Notes: generated from the sequence alone by a model not told the origin. Counted from the stretch's first letter, positions 41,766-51,390 are shown. The stretch is DNA of 64,000 nucleotides from Nocardioides sp. InS609-2 (GCF_023208195.1 NZ_CP060034.1:3968001-4032000), one strand, 5' to 3'. Translations and numbers: made by a program.

Positions 41766-42401
41766 TCAGAGGGTGTCGTCGGGCTCTCGATCGACGAGCA
41801 CCAGTACGCCGCGCTCATGTGACCGCACCTCCGAGAGCGACAGCCCGCCGGCGCGAACGCTCGGATCCTCCCGCAGCGCCTCGACCTGCGCTTCGGACCC
41901 GAGCTGCAGCACCCCTGCGCCACCAGGCATCAGGTGCCGCCCGATGACGGTCAGGCAGGCACGCGCCACGTCGAGACCGTCGTCGCCGCCGTCGATCGCG
42001 AGCAGCGGGTCCTCGGGATATCGCCCGGTCTCCTCACGACGTACCCAGGGCGGGTCGGCGATGACGAGGGCGAAGAGCTCGTCATCGGCGAGAGAGCTCT
42101 CGAGCCGCCCCTCGCGGACGTCGACAAGGTCGGCCAGGCCGGCCGCGTGGGCGTTGGCACGCGCGAAGTCGCAGGCGCTGGGGTTGGCGTCGATGCATAC
42201 GAGGCTGCGCCCCGAACCCGCGACGGCGAGCAGGCCGATCTGGCCGGCGCCGGCGCAGAGCTCGAGCACGGGTCCGTCGGGCACCGCGTCAACGAGCAGG
42301 GAGGCCGCCCACAACGACTGGCCGGTGGTCCACTCCCGCGGTCGGAGGACGCTGTCGTCGAAGGCGATCTCGAGGGAACCGAAGGTCAGGGCTTTGCTCA
42401 T
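41766..42401 (-). CDS. Class I SAM-dependent methyltransferase (PrmC/HemK-like)
   Basis: A 211-residue methyltransferase. VLELCAGAGQIGLLA is motif I, SLVCIDANPSACDFARANA motif II, and LVIADPPWVRRE the (D/N)PP(W/Y) catalytic motif that methylates amino groups of glutamine or adenine. The length fits small HemK-like or RsmC/TrmN6-like enzymes without the N-terminal helical domain of PrmC. The substrate is unknown. It overlaps no neighbour, and it is convergent with the CDGSH gene. Confidence 0.8.
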   Translation of the reverse strand: MSKALTFGSLEIAFDDSVLRPREWTTGQSLWAASLLVDAVPDGPVLELCAGAGQIGLLAVAGSGRSLVCIDANPSACDFARANAHAAGLADLVDVREGRLESSLADDELFALVIADPPWVRREETGRYPEDPLLAIDGGDDGLDVARACLTVIGRHLMPGGAGVLQLGSEAQVEALREDPSVRAGGLSLSEVRSHERGVLVLVDREPDDTL

Positions 42402-42452
42402 ACGCAGAGGTACCCAGCGTCGCCGCCTGCATGCGTCGTCCCGACCAACGCT

Positions 42453-43376
42453 TCAGCGGTCCACCGCGCGCGCGATCGCGATCAGCTCCCGCACCGGACC
42501 GGCCGGCGGCTGCTCGCTGCCGACCCACAGCGCGCGGAAGACCCGGGTGAGGTCGAGGCCGGTGGTCGGTACGGCGACGAGGTGGCCGGAGTCGAGCTCG
42601 CGGGCCACCACGCGCTGGCTGAGGAAGGCGGGCGAGCTGCCGGCGAGCACCGCCTCGCGGATCGCGGTGGCGGTGGTGAGCTCGACGACGGCGTCGCCCA
42701 TGGTCAGGCCGTGGGCGTGGAGCGCGGCCTCGAGGACCTCGCGGGTGCCGGACCCGCGCTCGCGGCTGGTGAGCTGGAGCGCCGCGACCTCCTCGGGAGG
42801 CAGGGGACTGCGTCGGCGGCTGAGCGGCGAGCCCGCCGCCGCCACCAGGACCAGGTCGTCGTGGGCGATCTGGGTGTTGCGGAGCCCGCGCGGGGCGCGC
42901 ACGCCCTCGATGAACCCGAGCTGGGCGACGCCGTCTCGCACCGCCTCGACGACGTGGCCGCTGTTCGACGCGTTCAGGCTGACTGCGGTGGGACGCCGTC
43001 CCTCGCCAAGCTGCCGTTGCCGCAGCTGCACGAGCCAACGGGGGATGAGGCTCTCGGCGATCGTCATGCTGGCCCACACGGTGAGGTCGTGGTTGCGGTC
43101 GCCGCGCAGCCCGGTGATGGCGGTGTCGATCTCGTCGGCAAGATCGAGCAGCCGCGCGGCCCACTCGGCGACCACCACGCCGGCGGCGGTCAGCCGCGAG
43201 CCGCGGGCGCCGCGATGGACCAGAGTGAGACCGGTCTGCGCCTCGACCGCGCGGAGTCGTTCGGAGGCCGCCTGCTGGCTGACGCCCATGGCGCGGGCGG
43301 ATCCGCCGATGCTGCCGTGCCGGGCGATGCCGACGAGCAGCTCGAGACCGGCGAGGTCGGGCACGTGGGTGGACAC
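42453..43376 (-). CDS. LysR-family regulator
   Basis: A 307-residue LysR-type regulator. The N-terminal winged HTH is LAGLELLVGIARHGSIGGSARAMG then VSQQAASERLRAVEAQTGLTLVHR, followed by a periplasmic-binding-protein-like effector domain. GTG 43376 is chosen; TTG 43382 is the longest option. It is divergent from the TDT-family transporter gene 93 bases away, which is the usual LysR arrangement, so it probably controls that transporter. An inducer cannot be guessed. Confidence 0.85.
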   Translation of the reverse strand: MSTHVPDLAGLELLVGIARHGSIGGSARAMGVSQQAASERLRAVEAQTGLTLVHRGARGSRLTAAGVVVAEWAARLLDLADEIDTAITGLRGDRNHDLTVWASMTIAESLIPRWLVQLRQRQLGEGRRPTAVSLNASNSGHVVEAVRDGVAQLGFIEGVRAPRGLRNTQIAHDDLVLVAAAGSPLSRRRSPLPPEEVAALQLTSRERGSGTREVLEAALHAHGLTMGDAVVELTTATAIREAVLAGSSPAFLSQRVVARELDSGHLVAVPTTGLDLTRVFRALWVGSEQPPAGPVRELIAIARAVDR

Positions 43377-43469
43377 AGGCAATACCGTACGCCGTCCACA
43401 GGCGTTGCTTGTGAGGACACAGGTACAGAGGGGCTACTGGGAAACGACGCACCGATTGAGACTCGAAGC

Positions 43470-44597
43470 ATGACCAGCACACTCGTCCGTCCCACCGGTG
43501 ATCGCACAGCCTTTATGGGCGCCCTCGCGGGTCAGCCCGTCTTCGCCTTCATCGGTCCCAACTGGTTCGCGTCGGTGATGGGCACCGGGATCGTCGCCAA
43601 CGCCGCGGCGACCCTGCCGGTCGACGTACCGGGGCTGATGGCGTTCGCCGGTGTCGTCTGGGCCGCCGACGTGGTCCTGCTCGCGGTGGTCATCGCGGCG
43701 ACGGTGCTGCACTGGGTGCACCACCCGCGCACCGCCCGCGGGCATCTGGACGACCCGGTGATGTCGCACTTCTACGGAGCTCCGGCGATGGCGCTGATGA
43801 CCGTCGGAGCCGGTGCCGTGCTGGTGGGTGAGCCGCTCGTCGGGCTGGTCTCCGCCGTTCGCCTCGACTTCGTGCTCTGGACGACGGGCACCGTGCTGGG
43901 GCTCTGGACCGCGGTGGCCGTGCCCTACAAGGCGTTCACCAGGCACGACGTGAAGCCCGACTCGGCCTTCGGCGGGTGGCTGATGCCGGTGGTGCCGCCG
44001 ATGGTGAGCGCGGCCACGGGGCCACTCCTGCTGCCGCACCTCCCGCACGGGCAGTGGCAGCTCGCCATGCAGCTGGCCTGCACGATGATGTTCGGGCTCA
44101 CCCTGGTCGCCAGCCTGGTCGTGATCACGCTGGTCTGGGGCCGCCTGGTCCACCACAAGATCGGCGCCGCTGCGGCCGTGCCGACGTTGTGGATCGTGCT
44201 CGGACCGCTCGGCCAGTCCGTCACCGCGTCGCACACGCTCGGTGCCACGGCTGCGCACGTGCTGCCCGCGCCGTACGGCATGGCGTTCGAGGCCATGGGC
44301 GTGGTCTACGGCGCGCCGATGTGGGGCTTCGCGATGCTCTGGCTCGCGCTGGCGCTGGCCGTCACCGTGCGCACCGCGCGCCAGGGGTTGCCGTTCTCGC
44401 TGTCCTGGTGGTCGTTCACGTTCCCGCTCGGCACCGTCGTGACCGGCACCTCGGGGCTCGCCGACGCCACGGGCGCGGACTTCCTGGTGGTGGCCGCGCT
44501 GGTCCTCTACGTCGGGCTGCTGGTGGCATGGGTGGGGGTCGCGATCCGCACCGGGCTCGGCACCTGGCGGGGTCAGCTGCTGCGCGTGCCGGCCTGA
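43470..44597 (+). CDS. TDT-family (SLAC1/TehA-like) transporter
   Basis: A 375-residue membrane protein with about ten helices. GPNWFASVMGTGIVANAAATLP at the N-terminus is the typical TDT start, and the pseudo-fivefold helix-hairpin repeats of the family follow (PYKAFTRHDV, HTLGATAAHVLP, SWWSFTFPLGTV). Members are anion channels or exporters, such as tellurite-resistance TehA, sulphite efflux and malate transport proteins. The start is ATG 43470, at the LysR divergent promoter. The substrate is probably a small inorganic anion or a dicarboxylate; tellurite resistance is not supported by neighbours. Confidence 0.85.
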   Translation: MTSTLVRPTGDRTAFMGALAGQPVFAFIGPNWFASVMGTGIVANAAATLPVDVPGLMAFAGVVWAADVVLLAVVIAATVLHWVHHPRTARGHLDDPVMSHFYGAPAMALMTVGAGAVLVGEPLVGLVSAVRLDFVLWTTGTVLGLWTAVAVPYKAFTRHDVKPDSAFGGWLMPVVPPMVSAATGPLLLPHLPHGQWQLAMQLACTMMFGLTLVASLVVITLVWGRLVHHKIGAAAAVPTLWIVLGPLGQSVTASHTLGATAAHVLPAPYGMAFEAMGVVYGAPMWGFAMLWLALALAVTVRTARQGLPFSLSWWSFTFPLGTVVTGTSGLADATGADFLVVAALVLYVGLLVAWVGVAIRTGLGTWRGQLLRVPA

Positions 44598-45128
44598 TTA
44601 GGCGCCGTCCGCGACGACGACCACGTCCACCTGCGGAACGGGCATGTCCAGCACGCGCGAGTGCCGGAGCCGCCAGACGAGGTACGCCGTGCCGAGACGC
44701 GTGCGACCGAACCCGTCGTACGGGTCGAAACCCATCACGCCGGTGATGCAGTCGAGGTGAGTCTGCAGGGTGCTGTGGTGCACGCCGGCCAGCCGAGCTG
44801 CCTGCCGCACCGAAGGTGAACGCACGATCGCGTCGACGGTCGCGACGCCCCACGGGTGCCGGGCGACCTCGTCGAGCCGGATGGCGTCGGGCTGCGGCGA
44901 GTCGGCGGGTGCGTCGGCCAGCAGCCCGATCAGGCCGCCGTACTCGTCGGCGGTCACGCGTGGCGTGGCCGGCGGGTCGCAGAGCAGGAGGGCCACCAGC
45001 GCCGTACGGAACGAGTGGTGCAGCTGCCCGATGCCGGCGGCGACGCCCACACCGCACGGGCTGGCGTCGACCTCGGTCATCGTCTCCGGCAGCACGAGGG
45101 CGGGCACGTGGGGCTCGGCCGGCAGCAT
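44598..45128 (-). pseudogene. Truncated helix-turn-helix regulator
   Basis: A 176-codon frame whose last 80 residues form a PucR/GAF-regulator-type HTH: SPSVRQAARLAGVHHSTLQ then LGTAYLVWRLRHSRVL at the end. The expected N-terminal sensory domain of such regulators (total 350-400 residues) is missing, and the frame begins exactly where a truncated beta-lactamase-like gene on the other strand begins. The deletion that joined the two appears to have removed both 5' parts. A shorter functional regulator cannot be excluded. Confidence 0.55.
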
Positions 45129-45585
45129 CCTCAATCCCGAGCCCGACTGGTGGCCCGGCGGCCACGGCCGCTACTCCACCCCGCGCGACTACATCCGCTT
45201 CGAGCAGGCCTTGCTGCGCGGCGGAGAGCTCGACGGCGCCCGCATCCTCGAGGAGGCCACGGTCGACGCGGCGTTCTCCAACCAGATCGGCGACCTCGAC
45301 TTCCCCGCCGAGATCGCGACCGCTGACCCGCCGATCACCGACACCCTGTACGCCGGTCCCGGCTGGAAGTGGGGCTACGGACTGATGCTCAACGGCGCCG
45401 ACTCTCCGGGTGGCCGCAAGGCAGGCTCGGGCGCCTGGGCCGGTCTGTTCAACACGCACTTCTTCATCGACCGGACCACCGGCATCTGCGCGTCGAGCTA
45501 CACCAACTCGCTGCCGTTCATCGTCCGCGACGAGGCATGGAAGGTGTTCGGCGACTTCGAGCAGGCCCTCTACGCAGCACTCTGA
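45124..45585 (+). pseudogene. Serine hydrolase (beta-lactamase family) C-terminal remnant
   Basis: The frame reads ILNPEPDWWPGGHGRYSTPR, then RFEQALLRGGELDGARIL, YGLMLNG and GAWAGLFNTHFFID, the second half of EstB/class C beta-lactamase-like serine hydrolases, including the late KTG-equivalent region (AGSGAWAG). The N-terminal half with the Ser-x-x-Lys nucleophile and the Tyr-x-Asn motif is absent, and no start codon or ribosome binding site lies near the break. It cannot be active. Confidence 0.8.
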
Positions 45586-45599
45586 GCCCGGGCCCCGGG

Positions 45600-46256
45600 T
45601 CACCGTGGGATGCGGTCGCTCTCGTACGCCCACATGGCTATCTCGACCCGATTGCGTACGCCGAGCTTGTTCATGACGCTGGTGACGTGGGTCTTGACCG
45701 TGCTGAGACTGATGTGCAGCTCCTCCGCGATCTCGGAGTTGGTACGACCCCGGGCCACCGTGATCACGATGTCCTCCTCGCGGCGAGTGAGCGACTCCAG
45801 CGGCTCGGCCGCGTTCGTTCCCGTGCGGGCGTTCGCAAAGGCGGCAAGCAGACGACCGGTGACGGCCGGGGCGATGAGTGCGTCGCCAGCTGCGGCGGCG
45901 TGGATCGCCTGCGACAGCAGCGCGGGGCCGGCGTCCTTCAACAGGAAGCCGCGGGCTCCTGCCTTGAGCGCGCCGTGCACATACTCATCGAGGTCGAACG
46001 TCGTGATCACGACGACGGCAAGGGGGTCCTCGACGCCGGGTCCGGCGAGCCGGCGGGTTGCCTCGATGCCATCCATCTCGGGCATGCGGATGTCGAAGAG
46101 ACACACGTCGGGTCGATGCCGTTGGGCGAGGGCCACCGCCTCACGACCGTTGACTGCCTGGCCGATGACCTCTATGTCGGGCTGGGCGTCGAGGATCATG
46201 GTGAGGCCGGTGCGGACGATGTCCTGGTCGTCGGCGACGAGCACTCGAATGGTCAT
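45600..46256 (-). CDS. NarL/LuxR-type response regulator
   Basis: A 218-residue response regulator. The receiver domain has the acidic pair at Asp9-Asp10, phospho-acceptor Asp55 in CLFDIRMPEMDG and the switch lysine in GFLLKDAG. The C-terminal LuxR HTH reads LTRREEDIVITVARGRTNSEI then LHISLSTVKTHVTSVMNKLG. ATG 46256 overlaps the kinase stop (ATGA). Phosphorylation by the adjacent HisKA_3 kinase would activate it. The likely target is the MMPL exporter divergent from the kinase gene (inference). Confidence 0.9.
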   Translation of the reverse strand: MTIRVLVADDQDIVRTGLTMILDAQPDIEVIGQAVNGREAVALAQRHRPDVCLFDIRMPEMDGIEATRRLAGPGVEDPLAVVVITTFDLDEYVHGALKAGARGFLLKDAGPALLSQAIHAAAAGDALIAPAVTGRLLAAFANARTGTNAAEPLESLTRREEDIVITVARGRTNSEIAEELHISLSTVKTHVTSVMNKLGVRNRVEIAMWAYESDRIPR

Positions 46257-47397
46257 GCCGACGAACCCGTCCTCGGCAGTACGGCGTCCACGGTCCAACC
46301 GCCATCAGGGCTGAGGCCCGCCTGGAGGGTGCCGCCCAGGAGCGTCGCTCGCTCGGTCATGCCCACCACGCCGTAACCCGTCGTGCTCCTGCCGTGGACG
46401 CTCACGTCACCGTCGTCGCTGACGGTGAGGCGGACACAGTCGAGCTCCCCGGTCACGCGGACGTCGATCCGGGTCGCTCGGACACCGTGTCGCACCGCGT
46501 TCGTGACCGACTCCTGGGTGATGCGGTAGATCGCTGAGTCGACCCGCGGCGCCAGGTCCTGGAGGTCACCCGACAGGTCGAGGTGGACCCGGGGGCGCTC
46601 CCCGAGGCTCCGCACAGTTCGAGGTCGGCCACGCCGGGCTGCGGAGCAAGGGCCGCAGTCTCCCCGTCGCGCAGACCGCCGACCACGATGCGCATCTCGG
46701 CCAGGGCGCGCGAGGCCTCCTGCTCGATGACCTCGAGCGCGTCCACGGCGGCATTTGGCTGGGACGAGGCCAGGAGACGTCCGGCCTGGGCGCGGATGGC
46801 GATCGCGGACACGTGGTGCCCGACGGTGTCGTGCAGCTCGCGCGCGAGCTGGGCGCGCTCTCGGAGCTTGACCTGGTCGAGCTCCCGGATCCGGCTGGAG
46901 GTCCAGTAACGAACCGTCAGTCCGCTCCAGACAGGAAACAGGAGGACCATGAGCCCGCCCACGGCGTCGACGACCCCCGTGAAGTCGACGGCAATGCCGA
47001 GGCCGGCGGCGACCAGCATGATGCCGAGGCCGATCGCGACCTCACGGCCGGCGCCCCATCGCGCGAGCGCGTACGCGAGCACCAACACGAAGGCCATGGA
47101 GTTGAGGCCCACCACCCCGGGTGAGCCGATCAGGCTCGCGACGTCGAGCACGATGACGGAGCCGAAGGCCAGGACCACCATCGCGAGCGGATGGGTACGG
47201 CGCCACAGCACCGTGAACCCAAGCGCCACCGCAAGCACGAGCGCGACGGGTCGCCACGGCATCTCCGCACGGAACGAGCCTTCGAGGATCGCCGTCACCA
47301 GCACGACAGCGACAAGCGGCCAGTCCCGCCACACGCGCCCGGGCGGGTGCGGAGCCCGGGGTTCGGCCCAGAGCGCGCCGACGACATTCCTCATCAC
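46253..47397 (-). pseudogene. Two-component sensor histidine kinase (HisKA_3) with a frameshift
   Basis: The first frame encodes about five membrane segments and the dimerisation/phosphorylation helix ARELHDTVGHHVSAIAIRAQ, characteristic of NarX/DesK-type kinases. The frame then goes wrong at about 46613-46617 and the HATPase domain continues in the next frame (IYRITQESVTNAVRHG with the N-box, GYGVVGMTERATLLGG with the G-box). The bases read CTC GAA CTG TGC; one extra G (CTG GTG CGG) would restore a normal linker. Either it is a recent inactivation, leaving the response regulator orphaned, or a one-base sequencing error. The normal stop overlaps the regulator start. Confidence 0.8.
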
Positions 47398-47577
47398 GAC
47401 CCCAGCCTAGGGACACGACCGCCCACCGGGATCGGTCCAAAGTACGACCCGGCCCTCCTTCGCCCGGACGAGCCGAGTCGGGCTCTTCTCCCGAGGCAGG
47501 GGAGTGAGGACTCCCGCGAGCATCGAGGGCGTACCGGTCGCCGTACGGGCACCGGATGTAGGCCAAGGAGATCGCTC

Positions 47578-49857
47578 ATGTCGCACGCGTTGTACCGGTT
47601 GGGTCGCCTCACCGCACGTCGGCCGTGGGCGACCATCGGATCCTGGCTCCTCGTGTCCGTGCTGGTGGTGGGTGCCTCGGTCGCGTTCGGTCAACAGCCC
47701 AAGGACTCGTTCGGCGCGCCGGGTCTCGACTCCCAGGAGGCCGCCGACCTGCTCTCGGCCGCCTCGTCAGGCCGCGAGGGTCTGACGGCACAGGTGGTGC
47801 TGACGCCCCGGGAGGAGAGCGCCACGTTCTTCGACTCACCCGACGCCAGTGCCGCGCTGGCCGAGATCCAGTCAGCCGTGCGCCGCCTGCCGAACGTGGT
47901 CACGACCAGCGACCCGGCTGGCGTCGCGACCGCGAATCTCCCGGCGAGAGAGGCGAGCGGAGTGATATCCGAAGACGGGCGCGTCGCCCTCCTCCGGGTG
48001 CAGTACCCCGTGCTGGAAGAGCTGCAACCCGACGACCTCGAGAACCTCAAGGCGCTCGTCGCCCGGTCACAGGTGAGGTCGCCGCTGCAGATCGAGATCG
48101 GCGGTGACCTCTTCTTCGCGTTCGAGGAGGCAGGCGCCGGCGGCGGGGAGATTGCCGGGCTTGTCGCAGCCGTCATCATCTTGATGCTGGCCTTCGGGTC
48201 GCTCATCGCGACCGGCCTCCCGATCGGGCTCGCCCTCTTCGGTCTGGGCCTCGGGATCGGCTCCCTGTCTCTGGTCACCTACGTCATCGACGTTCCCAGC
48301 TGGGCTCCGGTGATCGGGAGCATGGTCGGGATCGGTGTGGGGATCGACTACGCCTTGTTCGTCGTCACCCGGCATCGCGAGTACCTGGCCCGCGGCCTTT
48401 CGGTCGAGGAGTCCGTGGGGCGCTCGGTCGCCACCGCGGGCCTGGCCGTGGTCTTCGCCGGAGGCACGGTGGTGATCGCGATCCTCGGCCTCGCCGTCGC
48501 GGGAGTGCCGTTCATGACCGCAGGTGCGATCGCCGTCTCCCTCATCGTCCTGCTCATGGTTGCCGCCTCGATCACCCTGCTGCCGGCATTCCTTGGTCTG
48601 AGCGGGCACTGGATCAACCGTCTCGCGTTGAGCCGACGCCGTTCGGGCGCTGCGCCATCGGCCGGTGCCGGTTGGCATCGCTGGGGCGCCCACGTCTCGC
48701 GGAACGCCGTCAGGTACGCGGTCGGCGCGACCGTCGTACTGCTGGCACTCGCTGCCCCGGTGCTGGACCTTCGTGTCGGCACCCCGGACGAGGGCGCGCT
48801 ACCTGAGCACCGCACCGAGCGTCGGGCCTACGACCTCGTTGCCGGCGGGTTCGGACCCGGGGCCAACGGGCCGCTGGTCGTGGCCATCGACATCGCGGAT
48901 GATCCCGACGTGGTTCAGCCACTCCGCGAAGCCATCGGCGCTGACGCCGGGATAGCCAGCGTGGGTGCACCCGCGGTCGACGCGATGGCAGGAGTCGCCA
49001 CCATGGTTGCGTTTCCGACCACGGGGCCCCAGGACGATGCCACGCAGGACACCATCGAGCGGTTGCGTGCAGACGTCTTCCCGGAGGCCCTGCGCGGTAG
49101 TCCGGCCCGGGCACACGTGGGTGGCCAGACGGCGACCTTCGCCGACGTCGGCGGCAAGGTCAACGACAGGCTGCCGCTCTTCATCGGCGCCGTGGTCCTG
49201 ATGTCCTGGCTGCTGCTGACACTGGTCTTCCGGTCGGTCCTGGTGCCGCTGAAGGCCGCCCTGATGAACCTGTTGAGCATCGGAGCCTCGTTCGGTGTGA
49301 TGGTGATGGTCTTCCAGTGGGGGTGGGGCGCCCAACTCATCGGCCTGGAGTCGACGGTTCCGATCGTCCCCTTCATTCCGATGTTCATGTTCGCGATCCT
49401 GTTCGGCCTCTCCATGGACTACGAGGTCTTCCTGCTCTCACGCATCCGTGAGGAGTACCTGGTCACGGGCGACAACACGGCGTCCGTCGTCCACGGCATC
49501 GCCCGGACGGGTCGGGTCATCACTTCGGCGGCCCTGATCATGGTCGCCGTCTTCTTGGGCTTTGTCCTCGGTGACGACGCGATCACCAAGATGTTCGGAC
49601 TCGGCCTGGCGACGGCCATCCTCGTCGACGCAACGATCGTGAGGATGGTGCTGGTGCCCGCAGTGATGAAGCTGATGGGCCACGCCAACTGGTGGCTGCC
49701 CGCCTGGCTGGATCGACTGCTGCCCAGCCAGGCGGCGGGCGACGAACCTCCTGGCCTCCGGTCGGCCACGGCTGGTAGACCTACGGTGACCCCCGAGGAG
49801 TTCGATGGACCTGTCCCTGAACGACGACCAGCTGAGCTTCCAGCAGCTCGCCCGTGA
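47578..49857 (+). CDS. MMPL-family RND exporter
   Basis: A 759-residue inner-membrane exporter of the MMPL branch of the RND superfamily, with about 12 helices and two large extracytoplasmic loops. The N-terminus is RLTARRPWATIGSWLLVSVL; the helix 4 region includes GMVGIGVGIDYALFVVTRHREYL and the second half GLSMDYEVFLLSRIREEYL, the conserved Gly-x-x-x-Asp-Tyr proton-relay motifs. AAGGAG at 47565-47570 fixes ATG 47578. Actinobacterial MMPL proteins export lipids or drugs. It is divergent from the kinase gene. Its last 53 bases overlap the start of the collapsed acyl-CoA dehydrogenase gene. Confidence 0.87.
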   Translation: MSHALYRLGRLTARRPWATIGSWLLVSVLVVGASVAFGQQPKDSFGAPGLDSQEAADLLSAASSGREGLTAQVVLTPREESATFFDSPDASAALAEIQSAVRRLPNVVTTSDPAGVATANLPAREASGVISEDGRVALLRVQYPVLEELQPDDLENLKALVARSQVRSPLQIEIGGDLFFAFEEAGAGGGEIAGLVAAVIILMLAFGSLIATGLPIGLALFGLGLGIGSLSLVTYVIDVPSWAPVIGSMVGIGVGIDYALFVVTRHREYLARGLSVEESVGRSVATAGLAVVFAGGTVVIAILGLAVAGVPFMTAGAIAVSLIVLLMVAASITLLPAFLGLSGHWINRLALSRRRSGAAPSAGAGWHRWGAHVSRNAVRYAVGATVVLLALAAPVLDLRVGTPDEGALPEHRTERRAYDLVAGGFGPGANGPLVVAIDIADDPDVVQPLREAIGADAGIASVGAPAVDAMAGVATMVAFPTTGPQDDATQDTIERLRADVFPEALRGSPARAHVGGQTATFADVGGKVNDRLPLFIGAVVLMSWLLLTLVFRSVLVPLKAALMNLLSIGASFGVMVMVFQWGWGAQLIGLESTVPIVPFIPMFMFAILFGLSMDYEVFLLSRIREEYLVTGDNTASVVHGIARTGRVITSAALIMVAVFLGFVLGDDAITKMFGLGLATAILVDATIVRMVLVPAVMKLMGHANWWLPAWLDRLLPSQAAGDEPPGLRSATAGRPTVTPEEFDGPVPERRPAELPAARP

Positions 49858-50188
49858 CTTCCTCGAGAAGGAGGTCGTCCCGCACCGCGCCGCGTGGGAC
49901 CGCGCCGATGCCGCGCGGCTCCCCACCTGGCGTGCGGCCGACCTGATCGAATGCGGCGAGCCCTACGGAGTGGCCGCGTCGAAGGCCAAGCTCTTCGCTT
50001 CGGAGGCGGCGGTGCGTGCGTGCGTCGAACCTGGCGATCCAGGCGTTCGGCGGATCGGCTACGTCGACGAGTACCCCGTGCAGAAGTTCATGCGCGACGC
50101 CCGGGTGATGACGCTCTACGAAGGCACCAGCCAGATCCAGAAGCTGATCATCGGGCGCGCCGAGACCGGCGTCAGCACGTTTCTCTGA
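49805..50188 (+). pseudogene. Internally deleted acyl-CoA dehydrogenase with two compensating frameshifts
   Basis: A 127-codon frame joins the typical N-terminus of an acyl-CoA dehydrogenase (MDLSLNDDQLSFQQLARDFL to about residue 36) to its C-terminal quarter (TWRAADLIECGEPYGVAASK then YVDEYPVQKFMRDARVMTLYEG and TSQIQKLIIGR). About 240 residues, including most of the FAD and substrate sites, are missing, with an in-frame join near 49913. Between about 50020 and 50055 the residues are wrong but the +1 frame reads ASNLAIQAFGG, so an insertion of GTGC-like bases and a later one-base loss cancel out. It has GAGGAG before the start and probably still yields a short protein. Confidence 0.8.
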
Positions 50189-50205
50189 CCTGAAAGGCTG
50201 CACCC

Positions 50206-51390
50206 ATGGCGAACCCCCGGACCCCACTCGGCCTCTTCGGCACCGACGACCTGATCGACCCCGACGACCTCGCGATCCGCGACACGGTGCGCAAGCACGT
50301 CGACGAGAAGATCCGGCCGCACCTGGCCGACTGGTACGAGTCCGGAGAGATCCCTGCCCGCGACCTCGCCAGGGAGCTCGGCACGCTCGGTGTCCTGGGC
50401 ATGCACCTCGAGGGCTACGGCTGCGCGGGTACGACGGCGACGGCGTACGGCCTTGCCTGCATGGAGCTCGAGGCCGGTGACTCCGGGCTGCGCTCGCTGG
50501 TGAGCGTGCAGGGGTCGCTGGCGATGTTCGCGATCTGGAAGCACGGGTCGGAGGAGCAGAAGCAGGAGTGGCTGCCGCGGATGGCGGCCGGCGACGCGAT
50601 CGGCTGCTTCGGCCTCACCGAGCCCGACTTCGGGTCCAACCCGGCCGGCATGCGCACCCGCGCCGTCCGCGACGGCGACGACTGGGTGCTCGACGGCGCC
50701 AAGATGTGGATCACCAACGGCTCCGTTGCCGACGTCGCCGTGGTCTGGGCCCGCGTAGATGATCCGGCCGACGACAAGGTCCGCGGGTTCGTCGTACCCA
50801 CCGACACTCCTGGCTTCTCGGCACCGGTGATCAAGAAGAAGATGTCGCTCCGCGCCTCCGTCACCTCCGAGCTCGTGCTCGAGGGCGTCCGGCTGCCGTC
50901 ATCCGCGGTGCTCCCGGAGGCGACGGGCCTCTCCGGCCCGCTCTCCTGCCTCAACGAAGCCCGTTACGGCATCGTCTTCGGTGCTCTCGGCGCCGCCCGC
51001 GACTGCCTCGAGACCGCGATCGCCTACACCCGCGAGCGCGAGATCTTCGACAAGCCGCTGGCCGGCTACCAGCTCACGCAGGCCAAGCTCGCCGACATGA
51101 CGCTCGAGCTCGGCAAGGGCATGCTGCTCGCGCTGCACCTCGGGAAGCTCAAGGACGCCGGCACCCTCGCGCCCGAGCAGGTCAGCCTCGGCAAGCTCAA
51201 CAACGTGCGCGAGGCGATCGCGATCGCGCGCGAGTGCCGCACCCTGCTCGGCGCCGCCGGCATCACGCTGGAGTACCCGATCATGCGGCACGCCAACAAC
51301 CTCGAGTCGGTGCTGACCTACGAGGGCACCAGCGAGGTGCACCAGCTCGTGATCGGCCAGGCCCTCACGGGGGAGTCCGCGTTCCGCTGA
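50206..51390 (+). CDS. Acyl-CoA dehydrogenase (glutaryl-CoA dehydrogenase-like)
   Basis: A 394-residue intact flavin-dependent acyl-CoA dehydrogenase. CFGLTEPDFGSNPAGM and WVLDGAKMWITNGSVADV are the FAD/substrate motifs of the middle domain, RYGIVFGALGAARDCLE the helix of the C-terminal domain, and VLTYEGTSEVHQLVIGQALTG holds the catalytic glutamate. The pattern is close to glutaryl-CoA dehydrogenase, which both oxidises and decarboxylates glutaryl-CoA, but medium-chain or branched acyl-CoA is possible. It starts 17 bases after the collapsed paralogue, so the two were probably one tandem pair or operon. Confidence 0.87.
   Translation: MANPRTPLGLFGTDDLIDPDDLAIRDTVRKHVDEKIRPHLADWYESGEIPARDLARELGTLGVLGMHLEGYGCAGTTATAYGLACMELEAGDSGLRSLVSVQGSLAMFAIWKHGSEEQKQEWLPRMAAGDAIGCFGLTEPDFGSNPAGMRTRAVRDGDDWVLDGAKMWITNGSVADVAVVWARVDDPADDKVRGFVVPTDTPGFSAPVIKKKMSLRASVTSELVLEGVRLPSSAVLPEATGLSGPLSCLNEARYGIVFGALGAARDCLETAIAYTREREIFDKPLAGYQLTQAKLADMTLELGKGMLLALHLGKLKDAGTLAPEQVSLGKLNNVREAIAIARECRTLLGAAGITLEYPIMRHANNLESVLTYEGTSEVHQLVIGQALTGESAFR

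Noticed and set aside
41934-43469. Plus-strand frame running in front of the TDT transporter
   Set aside because: It is antisense to the methyltransferase and LysR genes, lacks domains and only becomes meaningful at ATG 43470.
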